This document shows, in pieces, positions 14,438-21,687 of a DNA stretch of 25,308 nt. The stretch is from a virus: positions 1 through 25,308 of the IMG/VR virus record IMGVR_UViG_3300012931_000072; one strand, 5' to 3'. The translations under genes and the position numbers were made by a program. How positions within the stretch are numbered: the first letter of the stretch is position 1; each line of letters starts with the position of its first letter. The notes under the pieces are model-generated. The model had not been told where the DNA came from, did no database searches, and saw only the letters and a program-made list of their open reading frames with translations.

Positions 14438-15628
14438 TTATTTTTCCATAAGTTTGACTAAATCTTCTTTGCTTGTTTTTGTCCAACTTTTTGCATAAAT
14501 GATTTTTGGATAACGCCTGTTCTCAAGATTATTCGGTTCAGGGTTATCTTCAAAGCATACGAAAGTTGGCTTGTAGCCATACTTGACGCTCATTGTTTTT
14601 CCTTTCTTTGGCTGGTTATCCGTAAGCCATCGAATATATCTGTTCCCTTCAAGAATATAGTCTACTTCTCTATAATATGTTTTTCCATCAGAATCAAGTA
14701 TCACATCATTCAATTCGAATATTTCTATTTGATACAAAATGTCAAGCTCCCCCGCATGGGGAAGCATTTCTGTTTTTGATTGCGTGTCGGCAGCGATTAC
14801 AACGATATCACCCTTGGCAATATTAAACCATGGGTAAACCGCCATTCTTATTGTTCCACTTTCGAGATCGTTTGTCCATTTTTCGAGATCATCTTTTGTT
14901 TTAAGATCGGCGGTAATTATTTGTGTCAAATCAGCATAATAATAATCGGCCTTGACTTGGCCCTCTACCACATTTTCATTTTTTGATTTTATTGTATTTC
15001 CATTTCTTGTGAAATCGGTTATGTCGTGTCCGGTTACAAAATTATATAATCTTGTTATTTCAACAATATCTGCTTCGGCGCGAAGTGGATTACTACTTTG
15101 GTATTGAGCATCAAAATATGTTTTCGTGGGCCACAAAAGACCGTTTTTAGAATCGACTTCTAATATGTCCCCTTCTATTTTTGTCCATCCATCAAAAAAA
15201 TATGTAACACGAAGTTGCTCATATTTTTTTGCTTTCACAGTTGAATTATTAACATAAATTGTCGTTTCATCAAAGCTTTGTATCGGAAGCTCCTGAATTC
15301 CTCCCTGGATTGGTGCAATTATTCTTTCAACTTTCGTGGCTTCAAGAACGGGTATATAATATGGATATATTTCTGTAACATTATCATTGCATTGGCTGAA
15401 TTCATCTGCAATAAGAAATCGTCTTTGATACGTATATACATAGCCGAATCCATGACAAATAGAACAATGCATCTTCGGGGAGCCACCATTTTCGGGAACG
15501 CATGGACAAAACATTGCCTGTTTTATTTTGCATAACTGGCCGTGGCTTTGTATTAATTTAGAAAAACTTTTCGGCTCTCCATAAACAACAAGAGAATTAT
15601 TCTGACCTATGTTTCTAAACTGTCCCAT
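14438..15628 (-). CDS. Neck / head-tail joining protein with Cys-rich N-terminus
   Basis: A 396-residue protein between head genes and the tail terminator, so probably a neck or completion protein. The N-terminal region has cysteines at C33, C41, C43, C55 and C58, arranged C-x-C then C-x2-C-x-G-x-G (the second half reads H-C-S-I-C-H-G-F-G-Y), which resembles a DnaJ-type zinc half-site. This could bind a zinc ion or bridge subunits. The rest is beta-rich and ends in several W/Y-containing strands (I-R-W-L-T-D-N and Y-A-K-S-W-T-K-T). The ATG overlaps the stop of the coiled-coil gene as TAATG. I do not recognise a named family; the structural role is inferred from synteny. Confidence 0.55.
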   Translation of the reverse strand: MGQFRNIGQNNSLVVYGEPKSFSKLIQSHGQLCKIKQAMFCPCVPENGGSPKMHCSICHGFGYVYTYQRRFLIADEFSQCNDNVTEIYPYYIPVLEATKVERIIAPIQGGIQELPIQSFDETTIYVNNSTVKAKKYEQLRVTYFFDGWTKIEGDILEVDSKNGLLWPTKTYFDAQYQSSNPLRAEADIVEITRLYNFVTGHDITDFTRNGNTIKSKNENVVEGQVKADYYYADLTQIITADLKTKDDLEKWTNDLESGTIRMAVYPWFNIAKGDIVVIAADTQSKTEMLPHAGELDILYQIEIFELNDVILDSDGKTYYREVDYILEGNRYIRWLTDNQPKKGKTMSVKYGYKPTFVCFEDNPEPNNLENRRYPKIIYAKSWTKTSKEDLVKLMEK

Positions 15629-16011
15629 TATTCAGAAACCCTTACTCCAAATGCATCAATTTTTTCCATTATGGAATTTAGATTATCAATAGATAATTGA
15701 TTCATTCCAATTTCAGAACATTTATTTTTTATATCCTGAATATGTTTTTTTAATTCTTCATTATGCGTTCTAAGTATTTTGTTTCTTATTTCGAGAGCTT
15801 TTATTTTTTCGGGAACAAATGATTTCCCTGTTTTTTTTGTTTCTTCAACCATATATTGAATCAACGTCATGTAATTTTTTACTGGTTTTTCATTCACGAA
15901 ATATCTGCTATATTCACCTTCTGGAAATTTATTTTTCTTGGCGTCTTCAATCGATTCAGCCGTTTCTATTCTAATCTCATTGCTGCCTTGCATAAGCTTT
16001 TGAGTTATCAT
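15628..16011 (-). CDS. Small coiled-coil protein of unknown function in the neck cluster (127 aa)
   Basis: The start was placed at the ATG at 16011, 2 bases after the stop of the connector gene, because the longer frame (from 16074) would run 60 bases into that gene. The product is helical: residues ~70-105 form a coiled coil (I-K-A-L-E-I-R-N-K-I-L, then H-N-E-E-L-K-K-H-I-Q). An N-terminal module (E-G-E-Y-S-R-Y-F-V-N-E-K-P-V) has the look of small DNA- or protein-binding domains. It ends A-F-G-V-R-V-S-E, overlapping the next gene as TAATG. It is not recognised as a known family. It is probably a small virion or chaperone protein of the neck. Confidence 0.6.
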   Translation of the reverse strand: MITQKLMQGSNEIRIETAESIEDAKKNKFPEGEYSRYFVNEKPVKNYMTLIQYMVEETKKTGKSFVPEKIKALEIRNKILRTHNEELKKHIQDIKNKCSEIGMNQLSIDNLNSIMEKIDAFGVRVSE

Positions 16012-16013
16012 TT

Positions 16014-16952
16014 TTATTGTCCTAAATTTCCAACAAGAGTCCTGCTGTATTTTGCACGGTTTTGAGCGAACCATGTCTTTATTTCTTCTTTGTATATTCG
16101 TATGCGAGCGCCAAACGCCGCGTTTTCGGCGGACAGTGTTGTTCCTATACTTTCAGAAACTGAATTCAAGCTTACACTTCTACTCGCAATAGCTGCAAGT
16201 TTTCCATCACCGTATATATTCAAAAGAGTAAGTGTTGCGATTTTTTGTATTATGTACCTGAATTCATCAGGAACATCCTGGCAATTCTCATATCCAGTCG
16301 AATAATCTATCAAAAAAATATTTTGACGATTTGAATTGAATGGAGAAAAAAGATAATTTTGCCATATATACTGATATGTGTTGCTCCTGGTGGAGAGATA
16401 CCTTGGTCGGAAATAACACGCACCTACAAATCCACCCTTAAGGAATCGATAAGGCATTAAATTGATCACGGTATTTGCATAATAAGGATCAACAAAATTT
16501 GCAGTAAGAACATCCCGGACGGGACGGCGACGAAATTTTACTCGGCATTCCTGCCGGGCAGCAATGATCCTGTACGGATATCCTGGCTCTCTTAAGTATA
16601 ATTCAGATTTTTGCTTCCTTGTCATCCTTGACGTAAAACCAGAATCATCGTAATCGGTTCGGGGAGTACCGACTCCCTCTTGATCGATTTGATCTTGATA
16701 ACGAATTATTCGAGGTAGCAAGTCGATATTCAATTCAACTTCTACATATCGCGTTGCCACTCGAATATAATCAAGAAGTTGATCGTCGGTAATCGTTGCA
16801 CTATCGGCAACGGCGATAAGCGGATTTCCGAATAATTCGTTATATCGCAATTCGTCGGCAGTAACTAATAGGCCCCACTTGGGGGCCATATAGTCACTAC
16901 TGATATCAGGATTATTAAAAACAAATCCTTTTCTCGTTTCTCCAGTTGTCAT
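16014..16952 (-). CDS. Putative head-tail connector / adaptor protein
   Basis: A 312-residue protein following the capsid and decoration genes, the place of head-completion adaptors (HK97 gp6, SPP1 gp15 type). The N-terminal half carries the expected helical pattern: D-D-Q-L-L-D-Y-I-R-V-A-T-R-Y-V-E-V-E-L-N-I-D-L-L-P (about residues 55-80), matching the helix-turn-helix bundle of adaptors whose A-x-x-x-(V/I)-E-x-x-L motif is common. A basic mid-region with F-R-R-R-P-V-R-D-V follows, with aromatic strands. The C-terminus is helical (N-A-A-F-G-A-R-I-R-I-Y-K-E-E-I-K-T-W-F), as expected for a channel-lining tail. It starts 6 bases after the paralogue's stop. The call rests on pattern and place. 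Confidence 0.55.
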   Translation of the reverse strand: MTTGETRKGFVFNNPDISSDYMAPKWGLLVTADELRYNELFGNPLIAVADSATITDDQLLDYIRVATRYVEVELNIDLLPRIIRYQDQIDQEGVGTPRTDYDDSGFTSRMTRKQKSELYLREPGYPYRIIAARQECRVKFRRRPVRDVLTANFVDPYYANTVINLMPYRFLKGGFVGACYFRPRYLSTRSNTYQYIWQNYLFSPFNSNRQNIFLIDYSTGYENCQDVPDEFRYIIQKIATLTLLNIYGDGKLAAIASRSVSLNSVSESIGTTLSAENAAFGARIRIYKEEIKTWFAQNRAKYSRTLVGNLGQ

Positions 16953-16958
16953 ATCTTT

Positions 16959-17390
16959 TTACAGATTTCTCTTATAATAAAGATACACTTGCGCTGCATC
17001 AGCTTCGGCATTTGAGAATACCCTCACCCCATCGGCGGTGACGTATTTATACGCATCATCGATGGAAGCAGCCCTGGCAATCGTTTGATCGGTTGCGCAC
17101 GTCATCACATCAGTCACCGCGTTGACGCCCGATCCTGTTTTTACTTGCATTGTACCGCCCGCACTCGATACGGTCGGAATAACCTTCACGTCGATTATTT
17201 CTGAACCGATTGGAATTACGGCGGCTATGCCGACACTGGAACCACTTGCAAGAGCCGCGACAGAAACTTCGGAAACAAGGATGGAAGAAGCCATTTCTGA
17301 CTTTCCCCATTCCTTTTGAAGTCTTTGCATTGCTTCAAGATTCGGATTCCCGCCCTGGCCTGTGTCGTCCGAGCTTTGATGAATAGTCAT
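16959..17390 (-). CDS. Capsid decoration / head-fibre-type protein, copy 2
   Basis: A 143-residue, beta-rich protein and a clear paralogue of the next gene upstream (about 40-50% identical by eye). Shared marks are M-T-x-H-Q-S at the start, I-P-x-G-x-x-I-I-D, G-T-M-Q-V-K-T-G, I/V-T-D-x-M-x-C, R-A-A-[ST]-I-D-D-A-Y, A-D-G-V-[RK]-[VI]-F-S-N and a V-Y-x-x-Y end. The N-terminal ~30 residues differ most and may anchor to the capsid. It has a strong ribosome-binding site (GGGAGG). Such proteins follow the major capsid gene in many large phages and decorate the shell. The copy number and surface location are inferred. Confidence 0.6.
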   Translation of the reverse strand: MTIHQSSDDTGQGGNPNLEAMQRLQKEWGKSEMASSILVSEVSVAALASGSSVGIAAVIPIGSEIIDVKVIPTVSSAGGTMQVKTGSGVNAVTDVMTCATDQTIARAASIDDAYKYVTADGVRVFSNAEADAAQVYLYYKRNL

Positions 17391-17403
17391 TTCCGAACCT
17401 CCC

Positions 17404-17820
17404 TTACTTGATGTACTCTATGTAAACATCTCCGCGATCCAGCGCCCCGTTGGAAAAGATTTTAACGCCATCCGCGCCAACGAGATTGTAAGCGTCATCG
17501 ATTGTCGCCGCACGATCAATTGCGCCTTCGGTGTTGCAATCCATCGCATCGGTAATGGCCGATGGTGAAGTCGCTCCGGTTTTGACTTGCATTGTACCGC
17601 TTCCATTCGAAGACGTACAAACGACATGCGCGTCAATGATTTTTGCGCCCACGGGTATATCAACGGCAATACCCGCAACGGCAGTTGCCGTTATGGATGT
17701 TTTTGAAACCCTCAAGGCAGCCGAGATATTCGATTGAGTCCAGTTATTCTGAATAAATGCAGAAGCATCAAGATTCGGGATACCTTGGCTTTCGTCAAAT
17801 GCACTTTGATGAGCAGTCAT
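17404..17820 (-). CDS. Capsid decoration / head-fibre-type protein, copy 1
   Basis: A 138-residue protein with AAAGGAG 6 bases before the ATG, and a paralogue of the gene that follows. It begins M-T-A-H-Q-S-A-F-D-E-S-Q-G-I-P-N-L, with a helix (A-S-A-F-I-Q-N-N-W-T) and then a beta-sandwich-like domain with V-D-I-P-V-G-A-K-I-I-D, G-T-M-Q-V-K-T-G-A and R-A-A-T-I-D-D-A-Y. It ends R-G-D-V-Y-I-E-Y-I-K, typical of small phage decoration proteins. It is small, acidic-neutral and without a signal peptide, so it is made in the cytoplasm and joins the capsid there. Family naming is by pattern only. Confidence 0.62.
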   Translation of the reverse strand: MTAHQSAFDESQGIPNLDASAFIQNNWTQSNISAALRVSKTSITATAVAGIAVDIPVGAKIIDAHVVCTSSNGSGTMQVKTGATSPSAITDAMDCNTEGAIDRAATIDDAYNLVGADGVKIFSNGALDRGDVYIEYIK

Positions 17821-17832
17821 TTTTTTGCTCCT

Positions 17833-18090
17833 TTAATTCGTTAAAATTTTTCTGACCAGAGAGAGAGACGATAAATGCAATTTATTCGCGCCATCAAGAA
17901 CCGATATCATTAAACGCATAAATTCTGTTTCATGATCATCGAATTCAAATTCTTTTTCTCCCGAGTCTGCTTCTTTGATCTGTACCTTTTTCAATATATT
18001 TTCTGCCAGTTCAAGGGTTTTAATATTCCCTTGAACTGGCAGGATATATTGAACCTGGAGTCTTTCTTCTACTGTGAGCAAGAGTTTCAT
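17833..18090 (-). CDS. Small helical protein of unknown function downstream of the capsid gene (85 aa)
   Basis: The start was set at the ATG at 18090, which overlaps the stop of the preceding gene as ATGA; a longer frame from 18165 would run 79 bases into that gene. The product begins M-K-L-L-L-T-V-E-E-R-L and is largely helical, with a charged middle (K-E-A-D-S-G-E-K-E-F-E-F-D-D-H-E) and a C-terminal helix (L-S-S-L-S-L-V-R-K-I-L). Proteins of this size and shape are frequent in virion clusters and their role is not known to me. The coding region carries a perfect 15-bp inverted repeat at codons ~17-30, listed separately. Confidence 0.65.
   Translation of the reverse strand: MKLLLTVEERLQVQYILPVQGNIKTLELAENILKKVQIKEADSGEKEFEFDDHETEFMRLMISVLDGANKLHLSSLSLVRKILTN
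18003..18042. promoter_or_regulatory. Perfect 15-bp inverted repeat inside a coding region
   Basis: Arms CTGCCAGTTCAAGGG (18003-18017) and CCCTTGAACTGGCAG (18028-18042) are fully complementary, with a 10-base A/T loop. In the minus-strand transcript this forms a stable hairpin 48 bases after the start codon of the 85-aa gene. There is no U-run after it on either side, so a simple intrinsic terminator is unlikely. Better candidates are an mRNA processing or stability element, an attenuator, or a protein-binding site. Confidence 0.8.
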
Positions 18091-18401
18091 TCTTCGAACA
18101 CGCCCCTTACAATATATCCCTTCGCAATCATTACGTTTCCGACTATGGATATTCCATAATCGCATCTGATCGGAGAAAAATTAGAGGTAAAGGAGCCAAG
18201 ACCAGCAACAATCTCCACCCCCGCCCCATCGTTCAGTGTAACGGTTGTTCCTGTTGCCGGGATTATGGATTCCAAGAAAAAGATTCCTTTATCCACGGCA
18301 ACGGATTGGTCTATACCGCTGATAATCACAGAATCATTTATTCGATTTTGTTGATGGTCGATAATGATATTGCGCGTGTTCGATTTCTGATATATGCCCA
18401 T
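18087..18401 (-). CDS. Small beta-rich protein next to the capsid gene (104 aa)
   Basis: A 104-residue protein 11 bases after the major capsid gene, with AAGGGATG 5 bases before the ATG. It is beta-rich: R-N-I-I-I-D-H, then I-S-G-I-D-Q-S-V-A-V-D-K-G, then T-T-V-T-L-N-D-G-A-G-V, then I-V-G-N-V-M-I-A-K-G-Y-I. It lacks Cys pairs and membrane segments. The place and size fit a minor capsid or cement protein of the shell, but no family hallmark is decisive. Its stop overlaps the start of the next gene (ATGA). Confidence 0.6.
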   Translation of the reverse strand: MGIYQKSNTRNIIIDHQQNRINDSVIISGIDQSVAVDKGIFFLESIIPATGTTVTLNDGAGVEIVAGLGSFTSNFSPIRCDYGISIVGNVMIAKGYIVRGVFEE

Positions 18402-18412
18402 TACATCATCCC

Positions 18413-19921
18413 TTAGATGGTGTTAAAGCGATTCATGCTCGCCGCTTCTACGCCGATATTGCGAATTTCGCAAAGGACGTTTTTCTTGTAATACTTCGGA
18501 ACGCCGTACAGGTTGATAAGGCCCTGGCTGTAGCGCCCGATTTTTGCAAGATCGGTATTGTGGATTGGAAGAAGCTGCGCGAACGCAAGCACCCTCTGTT
18601 CGCTCGCTTGGGTTTGGTCAATGATATACATGCGAGCGGTCCCCGGTATGTAGAGATTCTTGTCCACATACGTGAGAGGAGTGAGAGGCGCGGCGGCAGC
18701 TTCCACGGTATCCATGTACCGATATACGCCGGACCCGCCAACCTTTGTGCTGTAAATTTCAAAGCACGAAGGAAGCTTCGATCCTGCATCGGCCGGATTC
18801 GGGGTGATGTTAATCGTAAGCGACCCTGCCGTATCAAGAACGCTGGTGCTTTCAACGGCTGCACAAGCGATTGACCGGCCATACGCATTCCTGGCGACAA
18901 CGCGATACGAATACTTGACCCCGGATGGCCTGGTCCCTGTTGCGAGCCAGAGCGATCCAGCAACCGTTGCGGAGTCATTTGTGAGCGTGATCGACGGGAC
19001 GGACGGCGCCTTGTCGGACGTTGCCCCTTCAACCCAAGCTGCTGTTGCGTTGTTGTAATACTGAGGAACACCCTTGGATTCGAACGCCATGCCAAGAAGC
19101 TTGTCCATCCTTGGGGTCATCATGCCATAAGCGGTCATGATTCCGGAAATCCTTCCGCCGATAGTAATACCGTTCTTTCCCATTTCAACAATTTTTCGAT
19201 CACCCGTTGAAGCTGCCTGGGATTCGATGATTGTTGAAAGGTTTTGAACTCCGGCGGGGGAAACGTAAATCTTTGCGTTTTCCGCATGGCCGTTCGCTTC
19301 GGTAATGATCTGACCGATAAGATTGAAGGTCGCCATGGAAACCGATCCACCGCGCATATCCTTGATCTGATCGGAGGATTCGCCCGCGATTGTTTTTGCA
19401 AGTCCGTCAATCGACTTGGGTATCCATGTCGAATTTCCGGAATAAAGCGCGATATCGAGATTGCGAAGGAGCCTGGTCATGGCCGCACGTTGCGAACGTG
19501 TCCGTTCATCGATGATGGTGTTTGTTGCTTCAGCAACATCGCCCACCGTCCAACCTTCGGACATGAACTTTACAATCGCGATCTGCTTCAGGATATCAGG
19601 ATCACGGAATTCGGGATTTTCGATCTGGCCCACGAATCCGCCATCATTGATACCAACGCCGATCTGCTGGTCGTATTCTTCAACGGTCGAAAACGCCTTG
19701 ATCTTGTTGATATCCTGCCACAACGTAAAATCGGTTGCGTTCAGGGTGAGATCGACAAGCATTCCCTCAAGGCTCTGCCTTGTGAGCGCTCCGCCGCTTG
19801 TCGAATAAAGTTCATCGGAACTCCCTGGAGCGAGAAGAGCTTTCGACAGCGCTTCTATTTGATCCGCGCTGGAGATACCCATTTCGGTATCAGCAAGTGC
19901 TAAAATTTCTTCAGGATTCAT
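18413..19921 (-). CDS. Major capsid protein (HK97-type fold) with Ig-like insertion
   Basis: A 502-residue protein after protease and scaffold. The N-terminal arm has L-S-K-A-L-L-A-P at 25-32 and Y-S-T-S-G-G-A-L-T-R-Q-S-L-E at 39-52, the G-G-A-L-[RT] pattern of many phage capsid proteins. It continues with V-E-E-Y near 80 and W-T-V-G-D-V-A near 124, and a spine region with R-N-L-D-I-A-L-Y near 153. The axial part has I-Y-V-S-P-A-G-V-Q-N-L near 218. Residues ~305-425 form an extra Ig/fibronectin-type domain (K-Y-S-Y-R-V-V-A-R-N-A-Y-G near 336-348). It then ends in a domain with L-L-P-I-H-N-T-D-L-A. The ATG overlaps the scaffold stop (TAATG), with GGAGG upstream. The gene is clearly GC-richer than most of the window. 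Roughly the first 28-40 residues are probably removed by the protease. Confidence 0.85.
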   Translation of the reverse strand: MNPEEILALADTEMGISSADQIEALSKALLAPGSSDELYSTSGGALTRQSLEGMLVDLTLNATDFTLWQDINKIKAFSTVEEYDQQIGVGINDGGFVGQIENPEFRDPDILKQIAIVKFMSEGWTVGDVAEATNTIIDERTRSQRAAMTRLLRNLDIALYSGNSTWIPKSIDGLAKTIAGESSDQIKDMRGGSVSMATFNLIGQIITEANGHAENAKIYVSPAGVQNLSTIIESQAASTGDRKIVEMGKNGITIGGRISGIMTAYGMMTPRMDKLLGMAFESKGVPQYYNNATAAWVEGATSDKAPSVPSITLTNDSATVAGSLWLATGTRPSGVKYSYRVVARNAYGRSIACAAVESTSVLDTAGSLTINITPNPADAGSKLPSCFEIYSTKVGGSGVYRYMDTVEAAAAPLTPLTYVDKNLYIPGTARMYIIDQTQASEQRVLAFAQLLPIHNTDLAKIGRYSQGLINLYGVPKYYKKNVLCEIRNIGVEAASMNRFNTI

Positions 19922-20742
19922 TACTTGGCCTCCGCGATAAGTTTTTCAACGAATTGTCTTTGGGGAACATTGAGAAGGTTTGCGTTTTTCCCCTTGGATT
20001 CAAAAACGGAAAGTATCTGTCCGGCAACCGAATTACCGGCTTGCGTTGCTTTCATGAGCGCCGAGTAAATGATCTTGTTCCCGTTCTGGTCAATGGGAAC
20101 CAGCGCTTTTTTCATTTCGGAAACCGAATCCTTTCCCTTTCTGCCCTGGGGCTTTCCAAGCCATTCGTTGATTGCCATTGCCTGATCAGCCGTAACCTTT
20201 GCCGCTTTCCGCATCACGCTGAATTCTTTTTCCTGCTGATCGGAAATGAGGACAATCTGATCGGCAATACTTTGAATTGCTTTGCTCATTGCGGAGATGC
20301 ATTCGGTCTGCGCATCAAGGATCGGTTTAAGGTCTTCCATTTCGACAACAGCGCCCGCTGCATCGATATCGAAATCACTTACGGCCTTTTCCATTTTGTC
20401 ACCAAAGATTCCGGCTTCTTTGGCTGAAGAGGCGGCATGCTTTTTGTTTTCTTTCATATAACGCTTCATATGCTTTCGCATATATTTTTCGTTATATTCG
20501 CCTTCCTCCTCTTCGTCATCGTCGTCGTCTTCCTTTTTCCCTTTTCCCTTGGAACCCTTTTCGTCGTCATCCCCTCCCTTCTCGGCCTTGAAAAGTTCTT
20601 CTGATTCAGAATCCTTTTCAAGAGCCTTGGCAAGAGCTTGGAGGGAATTTTCGTCGGCGTTGCCGTCCTCAAATGCGGTTATAATTTCATCTGCCGCACT
20701 TTCGGGAACTCCTTTTTCTAACAGTTCTTCTTTTGTAAACAT
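19921..20742 (-). CDS. Prohead scaffold / core protein
   Basis: A 273-residue charged protein between the protease and the capsid protein, the standard scaffold position. The N-terminal 50 residues are helical. Residues ~57-84 are a low-complexity D/E/K/G stretch with five aspartates and four glutamates in a row. The rest is helical and coiled, with a C-terminal helix (Q-F-V-E-K-L-I-A-E-A-K) of the type that binds capsid subunits. The motif [M/L]-x-K-A occurs seven times (37, 50, 117, 152, 177, 210, 229), a candidate for cleavage by the neighbouring protease so that fragments can leave the head. The ribosome-binding site AAGGAG overlaps the protease stop. The sequence is not conserved enough to name a family, so role is by position and composition. 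Confidence 0.75.
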   Translation of the reverse strand: MFTKEELLEKGVPESAADEIITAFEDGNADENSLQALAKALEKDSESEELFKAEKGGDDDEKGSKGKGKKEDDDDDEEEEGEYNEKYMRKHMKRYMKENKKHAASSAKEAGIFGDKMEKAVSDFDIDAAGAVVEMEDLKPILDAQTECISAMSKAIQSIADQIVLISDQQEKEFSVMRKAAKVTADQAMAINEWLGKPQGRKGKDSVSEMKKALVPIDQNGNKIIYSALMKATQAGNSVAGQILSVFESKGKNANLLNVPQRQFVEKLIAEAK

Positions 20743-20747
20743 GTTAG

Positions 20748-21614
20748 CTATGCTCCTTTTTTTGATTTAAAATATTTGTCAATAATCATAAATGACTTAC
20801 TTCCAAATGCTTTCTTGTTTTGTGATTCGAAGTGACGAATATATTCTGCTTTCGTAAGAGGAATTTTTTTATTTTTTATTCCCAAAACAGTATCCAGTAA
20901 ATCAGTCGCCTCGTCCTCGCTGAATGTAACCGGCTTAGAAATACTTTGCTTGGTCACAACTCCGCCACTTGTTCCGTACATATCTGATACGGAGCTTGGA
21001 GCCATTAGTGCCTTTCTTAACTCTTCTTCATTTTTGATAACTCCATAATTTTTTGTGAATTCTCCCATATTGTCAAATTCACACATAATATCATTTGCTT
21101 TTTGAAGCAATCTTACATTCATTCCTGGAGCACGATTTATAACGGAATTCGACGGAGCTATTGCAAGATGATCCCACCGAATTCGGGGAACCACTCTATG
21201 TTTTTTCCCGCTTGAATCAGAAACCTCCAATACCATTTTCGATCCGCCGACTGATGCAGCGTATACTGGAAGATTCGCCTTGAGATTCGGGAGCATCGAT
21301 TGAACGATTGGATGTTCTTCGGCAAGACTTGCCGTGACAACCGGCTTCCCGCCTTCCCATCTGAATGCGATTGGTTTTCCAATTATTGCGGCTGTTTTCT
21401 CTGCTTTTGTAAGTAGTGGATTCCTCGATTCATGCCAGTGCTCAATCACACCAATATCGAGGAATTCTTTTACTGTTTCGGAGTTGAAAGCTTCTTTGAG
21501 AATTGTTTCTTGTTCGGTATCTTCGGTAAGATGGTTCGCAATTATATCAACGGTGACGACTTCGCCAGCTTTTTTCAAATTTGATATTTCAAAACCGTTG
21601 ACCTGGAAAAGCAT
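20748..21614 (-). CDS. Prohead maturation protease
   Basis: The ATG at 21614 was chosen over a TTG at 21629 that directly touches the AAGGAG site; the spacing to the ATG (15 bases) is long but shares AGCTAACATG with the scaffold start. Numbering from the ATG, the candidate catalytic His is H59 or H61 (I-E-H-W-H-E) and the serine is S121 (V-Y-A-A-S-V-G-G). A D-H-L-A-I-A-P segment follows at 148-154, the usual order His, Ser, acidic/His seen in phage U9/U35/S78-type prohead proteases. The C-terminal ~130 residues are an extension with L-R-K-A-L-M-A-P-S-S and Y-G-T-S-G-G-V-V-T-K-Q-S, matching the capsid N-terminus. This may be a scaffold-like or delta segment. It is first in the head promoter's operon. 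Confidence 0.8.
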   Translation of the reverse strand: MLFQVNGFEISNLKKAGEVVTVDIIANHLTEDTEQETILKEAFNSETVKEFLDIGVIEHWHESRNPLLTKAEKTAAIIGKPIAFRWEGGKPVVTASLAEEHPIVQSMLPNLKANLPVYAASVGGSKMVLEVSDSSGKKHRVVPRIRWDHLAIAPSNSVINRAPGMNVRLLQKANDIMCEFDNMGEFTKNYGVIKNEEELRKALMAPSSVSDMYGTSGGVVTKQSISKPVTFSEDEATDLLDTVLGIKNKKIPLTKAEYIRHFESQNKKAFGSKSFMIIDKYFKSKKGA

Positions 21615-21687
21615 GTTAGCTTTACACAACTCCTTTTTAGCTTAACATGATTTCCTTATTAAGGAGGGATTCTATGTTTATGTCGCA
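21614..21687 (-). promoter_or_regulatory. Leader of the protease mRNA: mini-ORF, anti-SD and local hairpin
   Basis: Between promoter and protease ATG the minus strand holds CCTCCTTAATAAGGA (TCCTT/AAGGA hairpin), then a mini-ORF ATG TTA AGC TAA preceded by AAGGA, then the AAGGAG of the protease. CTCCTT in the leader is exactly complementary to that AAGGAG, so it can pair either locally or with the protease Shine-Dalgarno. This could tune protease translation. The elements are visible; the switching is inference. Confidence 0.4.

Noticed and set aside
15628-16074. Start of the coiled-coil gene at 16074
   Set aside because: It would overlap the connector gene by about 60 bases; the ATG at 16011 directly follows that stop.
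17833-18165. Start of the 85-aa gene at 18165
   Set aside because: It would overlap the small beta protein by 79 bases; the ATG at 18090 forms the common ATGA junction.
18448-19903. Long open frames overlapping the capsid gene on both strands (for example 18448-19095 minus, 19244-19903 plus)
   Set aside because: They lie entirely within the GC-rich capsid gene, have low-complexity R/S-rich translations, no ribosome-binding site and no neighbours in phase; they are shadows of the coding strand.
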